Positions 25,414-34,261 of a stretch of 46,470 nucleotides of DNA are shown here, piece after piece. Source of the stretch: Bacteroidia bacterium (GTDB taxonomy: Bacteria; Bacteroidota; Bacteroidia; Chitinophagales; Saprospiraceae); the NCBI GenBank assembly GCA_030433135.1, contig JAUILF010000008.1, forward strand, positions 1 to 46,470, given 5' to 3'. Numbering within the stretch: position 1 is the first letter of the stretch; each line of letters begins with the position of its first letter. The translations under genes were made by a program, and so were the position numbers. Under the pieces are notes generated by a model. That model had not been told where the DNA came from, searched no databases, and saw only the letters and a program-made list of their open reading frames with translations.

Positions 25414-26445
25414 TTGAAAGATACAAGAGAAACAGCCATAGTTATACTTTTTGTGATGACCATTTTCATCATGGGTTACTATCAGTATTCACTTTGTGAT
25501 TGCAAGGAGCGGGTCACCTATCAGTATGTAAACACGAATGATCACCTTGAGCCAGACAGTCTGTTCAAAGCGGTCGATTCTGTCGACCTATCACAAATCA
25601 GACAATCCTGGAAGGCATTTGATCCCTCGTATGATCGTTATGGCATTGTCGACAGTGTTACGTATTTCAGTAAAAGACCATTATTGATTGTCGAGCAAAC
25701 AACTGCGGGAAGAAGACATTATGGTGCTGTATTTCTGCCACAATCCCATGATGGCCATAAGAAGTACCCGGTCTTGCTTTGGGCACCTGGTTTGGATCAG
25801 GCTAATCCAGCTGTCCATGTTTCCAATGGTGTTCTTCAAAGGATTGCCAGGAACCTTCCTGGTTATTTTATAGTTATTCCCTCTTTCCGGGGGCAGGCAT
25901 TGGTCCTGGGTGAAGAAAGATACTGTTCTGACGGTTTCTTTGGCGATGCCTTCGACGGTGCCACCGATGATGCACTTCGCCTTCTGCATTTGGTCAAGAC
26001 TGAGTTTGAAGGAGTGGACAATGAAGACCTAAGCGTCGGTGGTCTAAGTCGTGGCGGTACCGTAGCACTTTTGATGGCCAGCAGGGATCACTCAATTGCC
26101 AGGACTGTGTCAATAGCCGGTCCCGTTGATCTCTACGGCAGGAAATTTCTTGAAAGATATTCTCTACAGTATAAATATCAGTTCCTTAGTCAAGCCAGGC
26201 CCATAAAGGAAATTCGCGATAAGATCTTAATGAGTTCACCTACTTACTTTATCAGTACCTATTATCGTGATTTGCTGGTGATTCACGGAGAGAAGGACCA
26301 GGTAGTATCAGTAGAGGATATTCAAAAGATGGGTGACAAATTGAGCTCAAAGCCTCATTTCACTCTGGAAATTCACGGGGGAGGACATGACTTCTATGAT
26401 TGGGATCGGGTTACTGACTGGATAAAGGGGAAAAGTAGTTACTAA
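25414..26445 (+). CDS. Membrane-anchored alpha/beta hydrolase (prolyl oligopeptidase-like)
   Basis: A 343-residue protein with an N-terminal membrane anchor (about 7-22) and an extracytoplasmic alpha/beta hydrolase domain. The nucleophile elbow is GLSRGG (Ser about 212), the acid is in VIHGEKDQVV and the His in HGGGHDFY. The sequence VLLWAPGLDQANPAVH is the oxyanion region. The start codon is TTG; the next Met lies within the anchor, so the TTG fits better. Peptidase or esterase activity is expected, but the substrate is unknown. Confidence 0.82.
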   Translation: MKDTRETAIVILFVMTIFIMGYYQYSLCDCKERVTYQYVNTNDHLEPDSLFKAVDSVDLSQIRQSWKAFDPSYDRYGIVDSVTYFSKRPLLIVEQTTAGRRHYGAVFLPQSHDGHKKYPVLLWAPGLDQANPAVHVSNGVLQRIARNLPGYFIVIPSFRGQALVLGEERYCSDGFFGDAFDGATDDALRLLHLVKTEFEGVDNEDLSVGGLSRGGTVALLMASRDHSIARTVSIAGPVDLYGRKFLERYSLQYKYQFLSQARPIKEIRDKILMSSPTYFISTYYRDLLVIHGEKDQVVSVEDIQKMGDKLSSKPHFTLEIHGGGHDFYDWDRVTDWIKGKSSY

Positions 26446-26560
26446 TTCGTACAGGAATTTAAAGGAATAATGTCTTAATTCCAGAATAAGGTTATATTCA
26501 GAGAAGGTTGTAATCAGTTGCCCTAAGAAGAACACTTAACCCGTCCCAATTGTGCCTCAG

Positions 26561-26568
26561 TACCTTTG
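26561..26568 (+). promoter_or_regulatory. -7 box for the liv-acyl-CoA synthetase operon
   Basis: TACCTTTG matches the Bacteroidota -7 consensus TAnnTTTG exactly, about 20 bp before ATG 26587. No clear TTTG -33 element sits at the usual distance. The TTG at 26566, chosen by the ORF track as a start, is inside this box, so ATG 26587 is preferred. Confidence 0.45.
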
Positions 26569-26586
26569 GGGAATGCCAATTTGCCC

Positions 26587-27633
26587 ATGAGACTGAAAAG
26601 GGTATACTTTGAGGATATCAGGCTGTTTAAGACAACAGCTTCCCTGGTTTGGACGCTCTTGTTTCTTCTATTACTATTCCTTGTTCCCTTTATTTTCAAG
26701 ACTTACTATCTATCCGTAGTCAACCTGATGTGTCTGAATGTTATAGTTGCTCTGGGATTAAACATCCTGGTGGGTAACACCGGACAGATTTCACTGGGTC
26801 ATGCCGGCTTTGTTGCCATTGGCGCTTATACTGCTGCCATCTTACTGCAGGCAGGGGTGCCATTTGTATTCACTCTGATCATAGCTGGTTTGGTGTCTTG
26901 TCTGGTGGGGGCGTTCCTGGGCCTCCCTTCACTCCGTCTGGAAGGTCCTTACCTCGCCATTGTCACTCTGGGGTTTGGACTGGCAGTTATGGTCATCATC
27001 GGCCGTATGGAGATGTTCGGCGGAAGGATGGGCTTAATGATTCCCAGGATAGATTTAAATTGGTCCGGTTTGTCTTACGATCGGACCCTTTACTATGTTT
27101 TTATCATAATCACCATTCTCATGACCATCCTGGCACACAATATCATACATAGTAAGATTGGTCGTGCATTTCAAGCCATTCGAGATAGTGATATTGCAGC
27201 ATCGGTGACCGGAATCAACCTGGTTCATTACAAGACCCTCAGTTTTGCAGTCAGTGCTTTTTTTGCGGGGATCGGAGGAGCTCTATGGGCATTGTACCTT
27301 CAGTTTGTAACTCCTGGCACTTTTTCACTAATGATGTCGGTTCTATTTCTTGCTACTGTGGTGCTTGGGGGCCTGGGCAGTGTAACGGGTTCTGTTCTGG
27401 GTGGTATTGTAATGACTCTTCTCAACCTGCAACTGGAAAAAGTAGTTACTGTGCCTCTGTTTGGAGACCTAATTGTTTTTCTGTCAGACACCATTATGAA
27501 CCCATCGGGCATTGCCAACATCAGATGGGTGCTAACCGGATTAATCTTGATACTAATAATATTATACGAACCTCATGGTCTGAATGGGATCTGGTTGCGG
27601 ATCAAGAGGTACTGGAACTTGTGGCCATTTTAA
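26587..27633 (+). CDS. livM: Branched-chain-amino-acid-type ABC permease LivM
   Basis: An inner-membrane permease of about 348 residues with about eight to ten helices. The family signatures are LNVIVALGLNILVGNTGQISLGHAGFVAIGAYTAA and, in the C-terminal half, AIRDSDIAASVTGIN followed by KTLSFAVSAFFAGIGGALWA. It is the first gene of a tight operon with LivH, LivG, LivF, an acyl-CoA synthetase, LivK and a thioesterase. The gene name states the family; the substrate may be a carboxylic acid rather than an amino acid. The start at ATG 26587 is chosen because the track start lies in the promoter. Confidence 0.92.
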   Translation: MRLKRVYFEDIRLFKTTASLVWTLLFLLLLFLVPFIFKTYYLSVVNLMCLNVIVALGLNILVGNTGQISLGHAGFVAIGAYTAAILLQAGVPFVFTLIIAGLVSCLVGAFLGLPSLRLEGPYLAIVTLGFGLAVMVIIGRMEMFGGRMGLMIPRIDLNWSGLSYDRTLYYVFIIITILMTILAHNIIHSKIGRAFQAIRDSDIAASVTGINLVHYKTLSFAVSAFFAGIGGALWALYLQFVTPGTFSLMMSVLFLATVVLGGLGSVTGSVLGGIVMTLLNLQLEKVVTVPLFGDLIVFLSDTIMNPSGIANIRWVLTGLILILIILYEPHGLNGIWLRIKRYWNLWPF

Positions 27634-27645
27634 AACAGTGAGAAA

Positions 27646-28521
27646 GTGATAGTACAACTCCTGATCAGTTCCCTTGTGACCGGCAGTATTTATGCCCTGA
27701 TTGCCCTGGCGATGGCCATCATTTATAAGGCCTCGGAAATACCCAATTTTGCTCAGGGTGAAATGGCTATGGTATCAACTTACATCACCTTTGTACTACT
27801 GAGCACTTTTGGCTTTCCATTTCTAACGGCATTGGTACTGACCCTGACTTTTGCTTTCCTGCTGGGGATCTTGTTTGAATTCCTACTCATTCGTCGAGCC
27901 AAGGAACCCAATCTATTGGGCTTCATTATCATTACACTGGGATTTCAGCTGTTGCTATTTGGTCTGGCAGGCTGGAAATGGGGCAGCGATCAGCGCACAT
28001 TTACCTTACCTTTTTCGGAATCGGAAGTCGTGGTGAGGACCAGTAGTTTTGTCCTTACCGAACACAACCTGGCTTCCCTGATCATTGCCATGGTAATTAT
28101 GGTGATCTTATACCTTATTTTGAACCATACCAAACTAGGTCTGGCGATGAGAGCCTGTCAACAGAATGTCGGGGCTGCAATGTTCAACGGAATACCGGCT
28201 AACCGAATTCTGGGTATCACTTTCGGGATAAGTTCCATTGTGGGAGCTATTGCGGGGATCCTGGTTGCTCCTATTACAACCCTGGATCCAACCATGATGT
28301 GGGATCCCCTGGTGAAAGGATTTGCAGCTGCCGTCCTGGGAAGTATGAAAAGTCTGCCCGGAGTCGTGATCGGTGGTCTTTTGCTGGGCTTAATCGAAAA
28401 TCTGTTTGGATTCTATGTATCCCTGGAGTTTAAATCCATTGTCGCATTCGGAGTAATCATGCTGATCTTGTTTATCAAGCCATCGGGCCTTTTTGCAAAA
28501 CACTACATAAGAAAAGTATAG
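27646..28521 (+). CDS. livH: Branched-chain-amino-acid-type ABC permease LivH
   Basis: A 291-residue inner-membrane permease, partner of LivM. Signatures are GSIYALIALAMAIIYKASEIPNFAQGEMAMVSTY in the N-terminal half and the EAA-like MRACQQNVGAAMFNGI loop that docks on the ATPases. About eight helices are visible. The start is GTG, 12 bp after livM, with no better ATG nearby. It ends 3 bp before livG. Confidence 0.92.
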   Translation: MIVQLLISSLVTGSIYALIALAMAIIYKASEIPNFAQGEMAMVSTYITFVLLSTFGFPFLTALVLTLTFAFLLGILFEFLLIRRAKEPNLLGFIIITLGFQLLLFGLAGWKWGSDQRTFTLPFSESEVVVRTSSFVLTEHNLASLIIAMVIMVILYLILNHTKLGLAMRACQQNVGAAMFNGIPANRILGITFGISSIVGAIAGILVAPITTLDPTMMWDPLVKGFAAAVLGSMKSLPGVVIGGLLLGLIENLFGFYVSLEFKSIVAFGVIMLILFIKPSGLFAKHYIRKV

Positions 28522-28524
28522 AGG

Positions 28525-29301
28525 ATGGAAATTCTGGTAGTGGAAAATATTGTGAAAGGTTTTGGTGGAGTTACGGCTGTACAGGATCTCTCTTTCGCAG
28601 TTTCAAAAGGTGAAATCTATTCCATTATTGGTCCTAATGGTGCCGGAAAATCTACAGTCTTTAATTGCATTAATGGTCTTTACCGGCCGGACAGTGGCAC
28701 CATATCATTTGGTGGGAGAGATATCACGGGATTGAATCCGGATAAGATTGCAACTGCTGGAATTTCCCGAACCTTTCAAAACCTGGAACTATTCAGCCGC
28801 ATGACAACCCTTCAAAACCTGTTACTGGGGAGACATGTCAGCACTACCTATTCCATATGGCAAATGCTCACTTTTAACTTCAGAAACTCGAAGGCAGCAA
28901 AGCAGGAAATCCTTCAGAGAGAGAAAGCAGAAGATGTAATCGAATTTCTTGAATTAGAACCTTATCGCGACCGACCTGTCTTTTCCCTTCCCTATGGAGT
29001 TCAGAAGCTGGTAGAACTAGGAAGAGCCCTGGCCATGGAGCCGGATATACTGCTCCTTGATGAGCCAGCTGCCGGATTGAATCATGAAGAACGACAGGAT
29101 ATGATATTCTGGATACAGGATATCAGGAATGAACTGGGTATTACCATAGTCGTAATTGAACACAATATGCAATTGGTGAAGGATATATCAGACAGGGTTC
29201 TCGCCATCAATTTTGGACAAAAACTGGTCGAAGGATCGGTCGAAGATGTGCTCAGAGACCAGAGTGTTATCAGAGCTTATTTAGGTGAACCGGCTTTGTA
29301 A
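28525..29301 (+). CDS. livG: Branched-chain-type ABC transporter ATPase LivG
   Basis: A 258-residue ATPase of the Liv type. Walker A is GPNGAGKST (36-44), the Q-loop region reads ISRTFQNLELFSRMT, the signature is the LivG form LPYGVQKLVELGRA, and Walker B is ILLLDEPAAGLN with the H-loop in VVIEHNMQLV. It pairs with LivF to power the LivH/LivM permease in the cytoplasm. Spacing is 3 bp after livH and 12 bp before livF. Confidence 0.95.
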   Translation: MEILVVENIVKGFGGVTAVQDLSFAVSKGEIYSIIGPNGAGKSTVFNCINGLYRPDSGTISFGGRDITGLNPDKIATAGISRTFQNLELFSRMTTLQNLLLGRHVSTTYSIWQMLTFNFRNSKAAKQEILQREKAEDVIEFLELEPYRDRPVFSLPYGVQKLVELGRALAMEPDILLLDEPAAGLNHEERQDMIFWIQDIRNELGITIVVIEHNMQLVKDISDRVLAINFGQKLVEGSVEDVLRDQSVIRAYLGEPAL

Positions 29302-29313
29302 ATTACAGTTGAG

Positions 29314-30084
29314 ATGTTACTGGAAATTAAAAACATAGAGACTTTCTACGACAAGATCAAGATCCTTAATGGAATCTCATTTTCTTTAGAAGAAGGCAAA
29401 GTAACTGCTATCATCGGTAACAATGGTGCTGGTAAAACAACTATGCTGAATACCATCATGGGGTTGATAGATGATCAACCCGAAAAAGGAAAAATAACCT
29501 TCCGCAACAAACCCATTCAATTGGTGGATACCGATAAGATTGTTAAAATGGGAATTGCCTATGTTCCGGAGGGCAGGGAAGTCTTTGAAGAATTAACGGT
29601 CAAGGAAAATCTGCTGGTGGGGGCATATATCAGAAAGGACCGAAAGGGCATACAATCCGACCTGGTAAAAATGCTGGAGTATTTCCCGGCGCTAAAAAGC
29701 AGGCTAAACCAGTTGGCCGGCACCTTGTCAGGAGGAGAACAACAGATGCTGGCAATAGCTCGTGCACTCATGAGTGATCCGACACTAGTCATTCTGGATG
29801 AGCCCTCCCTTGGCCTTTCACCACTTCTGGTTCAGGAAATTTTTAAGATAATCAGAGAAATTAACAGGGATGGAAAGACCATTCTATTAGTCGAGCAGAA
29901 TGCCAACATGGCAATTGAGGTATCAGATCAGGTGTACATCATGGAAAATGGAAAGTTTGTCCTGAATGGCCCTGCGGATGAAATCAAGGACAATGAAGAC
30001 GTCCGAGAGTTTTATTTAGGGCTTAAGGAAGTTGATTCACTGAAGGGATATCAAAGATATAAGCGAAGACGAACATGGAGATAA
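29314..30084 (+). CDS. livF: Branched-chain-type ABC transporter ATPase LivF
   Basis: A 256-residue ATPase. Walker A is GNNGAGKTT (35-43), the Liv-type block IAYVPEGREVFEELTVKENL is present, the signature is LSGGEQQMLAIARAL, Walker B is LVILDEPSLGLSP and the H-loop lies in ILLVEQNANM (the Liv form, with Gln where His is usual, is normal for LivF). The C-terminus is slightly longer than usual and basic. It overlaps the start of the acyl-CoA synthetase gene by 10 bp, which ties the enzyme to the transporter. Confidence 0.95.
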   Translation: MLLEIKNIETFYDKIKILNGISFSLEEGKVTAIIGNNGAGKTTMLNTIMGLIDDQPEKGKITFRNKPIQLVDTDKIVKMGIAYVPEGREVFEELTVKENLLVGAYIRKDRKGIQSDLVKMLEYFPALKSRLNQLAGTLSGGEQQMLAIARALMSDPTLVILDEPSLGLSPLLVQEIFKIIREINRDGKTILLVEQNANMAIEVSDQVYIMENGKFVLNGPADEIKDNEDVREFYLGLKEVDSLKGYQRYKRRRTWR

Positions 30085-31895
30085 ATTCGTCCACCATAAA
30101 AAGTATTCCTGCGTCATTCCGGGATATAGCCCTTTCCCGGCGTGACCGGATTGCTATAAGACATAAGGAACATGGTCTTTGGAAAGAAATATCCTGGCAC
30201 GAATATTACCTGAATGCTTCTTACCTGGCCCAGGCTCTCATGAAACTGGATGTCCCGGCTGGCGCATTTGTGGGTATTATTGGTGAAAATTGTCCTGAAT
30301 GGCTGTATATGGATATGGGTATTCAGATGGCTGGTGCCAAATCCGTGGGAATATACGCTACCAACTCATGGCAACAATTACAATATATCCTCGAACATTC
30401 CAATTGCCAGGTTCTCTTTGCAGAAAATGAAGAACAAGTTGATAAATGGCTCCAGGCCCGGGACCAACTTCCGAATCTCAGGCATATCATTTACTGGGAT
30501 AAAAAAGGTCTTGAAAAAGTAAAGGATCCTCAGGTATTGTACTTTGAAGACCTTTTGGAAATGGGTAGACAGAGTTTCAACATAGATTCTCAATTGCACC
30601 ATACAAGAATCGACCAGGTTGCTCCGGGTGATACAGCTATGTTGATTTACACATCCGGAACCACGGGCAACCCCAAAGGGGTTATGTTGTCCAGCCATAA
30701 TATCATATGGACCAGTCAAAGGCTACAACTTAACGACAAAGATCTGATTCGCCCTGCAGATCAAACGTTATCCTTTCTGCCACTCTGCCACATATTTGAG
30801 CGCATGTTTGGCGTCTATCTCCATTTGTCCGTAGGTTATATTGTCAACTTTGCGGAAAGTCTGGAAACCATACCCCAAAATCTCACTGAAATCAGACCAA
30901 CTGTAGGGTACGCTGTGCCCAGGATTTGGGAAAAAATTCAATCCTCGATACTAATCCGAATGAGCGATGCGCCATGGCTAAACAGACAGGTTTTTTCCTG
31001 GGCAAAAAAAGTTGGTCATCAGTATATTGAAAAGGTCTTTTCAGGCGAGAAAATTTCCCCGTTTCTAAGTCTGAAGCGTTTTCTGGCATATTGGATCATC
31101 TTCTATCCCTTAAAGCGAATGGTGGGTCTTGACAAAATGCGATATGCCATCAGTGGAGCTGCCCCTATTTCCCCTGATGTGATCAAGTTCTTCCACATGT
31201 TGGGTATTCCCGTTATTGAAGGTTATGGGATGACAGAGACCTCCTGTATCATTACTCTGGCCAATGTAAAAGATTACCGGCTTGGTACCGTAGGAAAACC
31301 GATAGATGACAATACGGTCAAATTGGGAGAAGACGGCGAAATTTTAGTTAGGCATAACGGAGTTACCGGGGGATATTATAAAAACCCTGATGCGACGGCA
31401 GAAGCATTTTCAGATGGATGGCTGCACACGGGAGATATTGGAATGTTTGATTCCGACGGATACCTGTCCATTATTGACCGGAAAAAAGACCTGATCATCA
31501 CGGCTGCTGGTAAGAATATAGCTCCACAAAAAATCGAGAGTAAATTGAAATTTAGTCCCTATATAAATGATGCAATTGTCATCGGAGATCGAAAAAAATT
31601 CCTTTCCGCAATCATTGTTCTCGATGAAGAGAATATCAATAAATACACCCGCATTCATAAAATTTCTTATTCATCCTACTCTGACCTGGCAAATAATCCA
31701 CAAATACAAAAGCTGATCGAAACCGAGGTTAATAAGGTAAACCATCAGTTGGCTCGAGTAGAAAACGTTAGAAAATTTACCATTCTTGATAAGCGATTAT
31801 ATGTCGAAGACGGTGAAGTAACCCCAACTATGAAAGTGAAGAGAAAGTTTATTAACGAACAATATCACGACCTTATCGAAAATATGTATACCTGA
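30075..31895 (+). CDS. Long-chain-type acyl-CoA synthetase (AMP-binding)
   Basis: A 606-residue AMP-forming ligase, which activates a carboxylate with ATP and joins it to CoA. The AMP motif YTSGTTGNPKGVML lies at about 192-205, GYGMTETSC at about 385, and the hinge LHTGDIG followed by IDRKKDLIITAAGKNIAPQKIE holds the catalytic region. Length and motifs fit the FadD15/FAA-type clade (600-residue long-chain ligases). It overlaps livF by 10 bp and lies 20 bp before livK, inside a Liv-type transporter operon. This suggests activation of the imported substrate. The carboxylate could be a fatty acid, aromatic acid or terpenoid acid; it is not visible from sequence. Confidence 0.93.
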   Translation: MEINSSTIKSIPASFRDIALSRRDRIAIRHKEHGLWKEISWHEYYLNASYLAQALMKLDVPAGAFVGIIGENCPEWLYMDMGIQMAGAKSVGIYATNSWQQLQYILEHSNCQVLFAENEEQVDKWLQARDQLPNLRHIIYWDKKGLEKVKDPQVLYFEDLLEMGRQSFNIDSQLHHTRIDQVAPGDTAMLIYTSGTTGNPKGVMLSSHNIIWTSQRLQLNDKDLIRPADQTLSFLPLCHIFERMFGVYLHLSVGYIVNFAESLETIPQNLTEIRPTVGYAVPRIWEKIQSSILIRMSDAPWLNRQVFSWAKKVGHQYIEKVFSGEKISPFLSLKRFLAYWIIFYPLKRMVGLDKMRYAISGAAPISPDVIKFFHMLGIPVIEGYGMTETSCIITLANVKDYRLGTVGKPIDDNTVKLGEDGEILVRHNGVTGGYYKNPDATAEAFSDGWLHTGDIGMFDSDGYLSIIDRKKDLIITAAGKNIAPQKIESKLKFSPYINDAIVIGDRKKFLSAIIVLDEENINKYTRIHKISYSSYSDLANNPQIQKLIETEVNKVNHQLARVENVRKFTILDKRLYVEDGEVTPTMKVKRKFINEQYHDLIENMYT

Positions 31896-31915
31896 ATTAA
31901 TTTAAAACCTTCAAG

Positions 31916-33148
31916 ATGAACACTTTAAAGATTTCCCAGGCACTGCTCATTTACCTTTTTATCTGTTGCATTGGATGTAATTCACCCGAAATGAGTAACG
32001 ATGAAGACACAACCGGGGTAACCGACACCGAGATTACCATAGGATCATGGGGGCCACTAACTGGTCCGGCTGCGTTATGGGGAACCATCATGAAGGGCAC
32101 CGATGCCTATTTTAAAATGATCAATGAGGAAGGAGGTATCCACGGTAGAAAAATCAATTTTGTGTTCAAAGATGATGCTTACGATCCGTCCATGACAGTA
32201 CCTGCCGTCAGGGAATTGATATTGCAAGATGAAATTTTTGCTATAGCAGGAGGTGTGGGAACGGCACCAAATATGGCTGTCAAAGCATTTATCAACGAAA
32301 ACAACATCCCGTGGATGACCCCTATGTCCGGTGCTACTTTCTGGACGACACCGACTCAGGAGAATATTTTTACCACATTTCCCCTCTACTTCGATGAAGG
32401 GCAAATCATGGCTAAAATGGCGGTTGAGGACCAGGAAATCACTAAAGTAGGAATCATATATCAGAATGATGATTTTGGCAAGAGTGGGCTGGTTGGAGTG
32501 AAGAAAGTTCTCGAAGAACATCAATTGGATTTCGTCGCCGCCCTACCTGTAGAGGTGACTGATACAGACCTCACTTCCCATGTTGCCCGTCTGAAGGAAT
32601 CAGGTGCCGAGGCAGTGTTCCTCTGGACACTTCCCAGACAGGCAGCCATCATTCTCGGCAGCTCAGCTGTGATAGACTATCAACCACAGTGGTTTGCCTC
32701 GCTGGTCCTGAGCGACATGGCCCTGATGTACGACATTACCAAAGGTGCCTGGGAAGGTGTCTATTACACCTACCCGATGAAGATCTTACCGAATGACAGC
32801 AATGAAACGATGGTCAGGTATCGCCAGGCCTTCAACAAATACTACCCTGATGATCGTTGGGGAACCTTTGCGATGATGGGTTTTGCCTCTATGGAGCCGC
32901 TAATCAAAGGACTTCAGCAAGCCGGTAAAGATCTAACCAGGGAATCTCTTATTGAAGCTATGAATACCATTGAAGACTTTCAGGGTGTCGCTGGTATCCC
33001 TATTAGTTTCTCACCAGATAATCATTTGGGGACACGATCCATGGTCATTATGCAATGTAAATCTGCTACAGAAGCTGAAATGTATGGGGATGTAGTCGAT
33101 GCCAGCTATGATCCTGCAGAACTATTGGAAATGCTGGAGGAATATTAA
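31916..33148 (+). CDS. livK: Liv-type substrate-binding lipoprotein
   Basis: A 410-residue periplasmic binding protein of the Peripla_BP_6 family. The signal peptide ends in the lipobox CIGC with Cys21, so it is tethered as a lipoprotein. The body begins TDTEITIGSWGPLTGPAALWG, the standard start of the fold, with DPSMTVPAVRELI and later VGIIYQNDDFGKSGLVG. It is the capture subunit for LivHMGF. Its ligand might be a carboxylic acid given the flanking acyl-CoA synthetase and thioesterase. The stop codon overlaps the thioesterase start (TAATG). Confidence 0.92.
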   Translation: MNTLKISQALLIYLFICCIGCNSPEMSNDEDTTGVTDTEITIGSWGPLTGPAALWGTIMKGTDAYFKMINEEGGIHGRKINFVFKDDAYDPSMTVPAVRELILQDEIFAIAGGVGTAPNMAVKAFINENNIPWMTPMSGATFWTTPTQENIFTTFPLYFDEGQIMAKMAVEDQEITKVGIIYQNDDFGKSGLVGVKKVLEEHQLDFVAALPVEVTDTDLTSHVARLKESGAEAVFLWTLPRQAAIILGSSAVIDYQPQWFASLVLSDMALMYDITKGAWEGVYYTYPMKILPNDSNETMVRYRQAFNKYYPDDRWGTFAMMGFASMEPLIKGLQQAGKDLTRESLIEAMNTIEDFQGVAGIPISFSPDNHLGTRSMVIMQCKSATEAEMYGDVVDASYDPAELLEMLEEY

Positions 33149-33681
33149 TGCTTTATTATTGGTTTAGTATCATAAGAATCCTCATCAGACGCTATTGGCA
33201 AGAACCGGTTGACATTGATGAGACCATTACCCGCAGCTACAGGGTCAGGGTTCTGGACTGCGATGGACTTCGGGTTATGACTGCCAGTAAGTATCCCGTC
33301 TATATGGATTTTATCCGTTGGGAATTAATTGCCCGATCAGACTTACTTTCACTGATATTACATGAAGGGCTGGCTCCAACGCTTGGCTCGCAGAAAATTA
33401 TCTATCGCAAACCACTTGCTATAGGTTCACGCTTTGGTATCAAACTGGAGACAGCCGGTTGGGACGAAAAGTGGGTGTACCATGTGCATTACTTTCTGCA
33501 AAATGATGAATTAAAAGCGGTCGGTGTTACCAGGGCACTCTTTTGGAAGAGAGGTTTGAGTGCAAATATTCGCAACATCATTTCTCACTCCAGGGGTTCC
33601 ATTGAGGACAAAAAACCACCAGCATGGGTTGTAAGATTGTTTGATCAGGATAAGCATATCCTGGAAGAGGTAACCAGATAA
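33148..33681 (+). CDS. Acyl-CoA thioesterase-like hotdog protein (4HBT/THEM6-like)
   Basis: A 177-residue hotdog-fold thioesterase-like protein, with an N-terminal hydrophobic stretch and the pattern TRSYRVRVLDCDGLRVMTASKY, PVYMDFIRWELIAR and GSRFGIKLETAGWDEKWVYHVHYFL. This resembles the THEM6/4HBT-related group, whose precise activity is little studied. It is the last gene of the Liv/acyl-CoA synthetase operon and its ATG overlaps the livK stop. It could control CoA-thioester levels for the imported acid. The next gene starts 46 bp later. Confidence 0.8.
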   Translation: MLYYWFSIIRILIRRYWQEPVDIDETITRSYRVRVLDCDGLRVMTASKYPVYMDFIRWELIARSDLLSLILHEGLAPTLGSQKIIYRKPLAIGSRFGIKLETAGWDEKWVYHVHYFLQNDELKAVGVTRALFWKRGLSANIRNIISHSRGSIEDKKPPAWVVRLFDQDKHILEEVTR

Positions 33682-33727
33682 ATCATCTTACATTCAGCGG
33701 GAGCTATATCTTTGAAAAAACTTCCCA

Positions 33728-34174
33728 TTGAAAACTGAACAAATAACCGAGAACACAATTTCTGATTTGGCGAGGCTCGCTGTTGAGATGTGGCCGGACA
33801 GCTCTTATGAAGTTGAATTGCAGGATGCGCAGGACATTTTTCACTCAAATAGGAAAACCGCTTTTCTGCTTCGTGATGCCGAAGGCTATCAGGGATTTAT
33901 TATGGTTTTCCTCCGGTATGATTTTGTTGAAGGAACGGCCACTTCTCCGGTGGGATATATTGAAGGCATCTACCTCCGCGCAGCTTTTCGGAGGCAGGGC
34001 TACGCAGCCAGACTGCTGCAGGAGGCGGAAAATTGGGCCAGAGATCAAGGGTGTACAGAGATGGGGTCAGATACTGAAATTACAAATCAGGTAAGTATTC
34101 ATTTTCATAAAAAGATGGGATTTGGAGAAGTAAACCGGGTTGTCTGTTTTTACAAAAAACTCAAATCCCAGTAG
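33728..34174 (+). CDS. AAC(6')-like aminoglycoside N-acetyltransferase (GNAT)
   Basis: A 148-residue GNAT enzyme that aligns by eye with the AAC(6')-I group: LAVEMWPD near the start, a run like ATSPVGYIEGIYLRAAFRRQG (acetyl-CoA-binding), then EMGSDTEITNQVSIHFHKKMGF and a final FYKKL. These match the SPVxxLEGIxV, FRQRG and EMASDT blocks of known AAC(6') enzymes. It would acetylate the 6'-amino group of aminoglycosides with acetyl-CoA. Chromosomal AAC(6') relatives may have other amine substrates, so resistance is not certain. The start is TTG. Confidence 0.85.
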   Translation: MKTEQITENTISDLARLAVEMWPDSSYEVELQDAQDIFHSNRKTAFLLRDAEGYQGFIMVFLRYDFVEGTATSPVGYIEGIYLRAAFRRQGYAARLLQEAENWARDQGCTEMGSDTEITNQVSIHFHKKMGFGEVNRVVCFYKKLKSQ

Positions 34175-34261
34175 ATGAATTAGTATATCTCATTAACCTG
34201 ACTCTCAGAAATTCAGTGGAATACCAAACCATAATCTCTTATATTAGTTGAAACCTCCATT

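Noticed and set aside
26566-26586. TTG start given for livM
   Set aside because: The TTG lies inside the TACCTTTG promoter box; ATG 26587 fits the family N-terminus.
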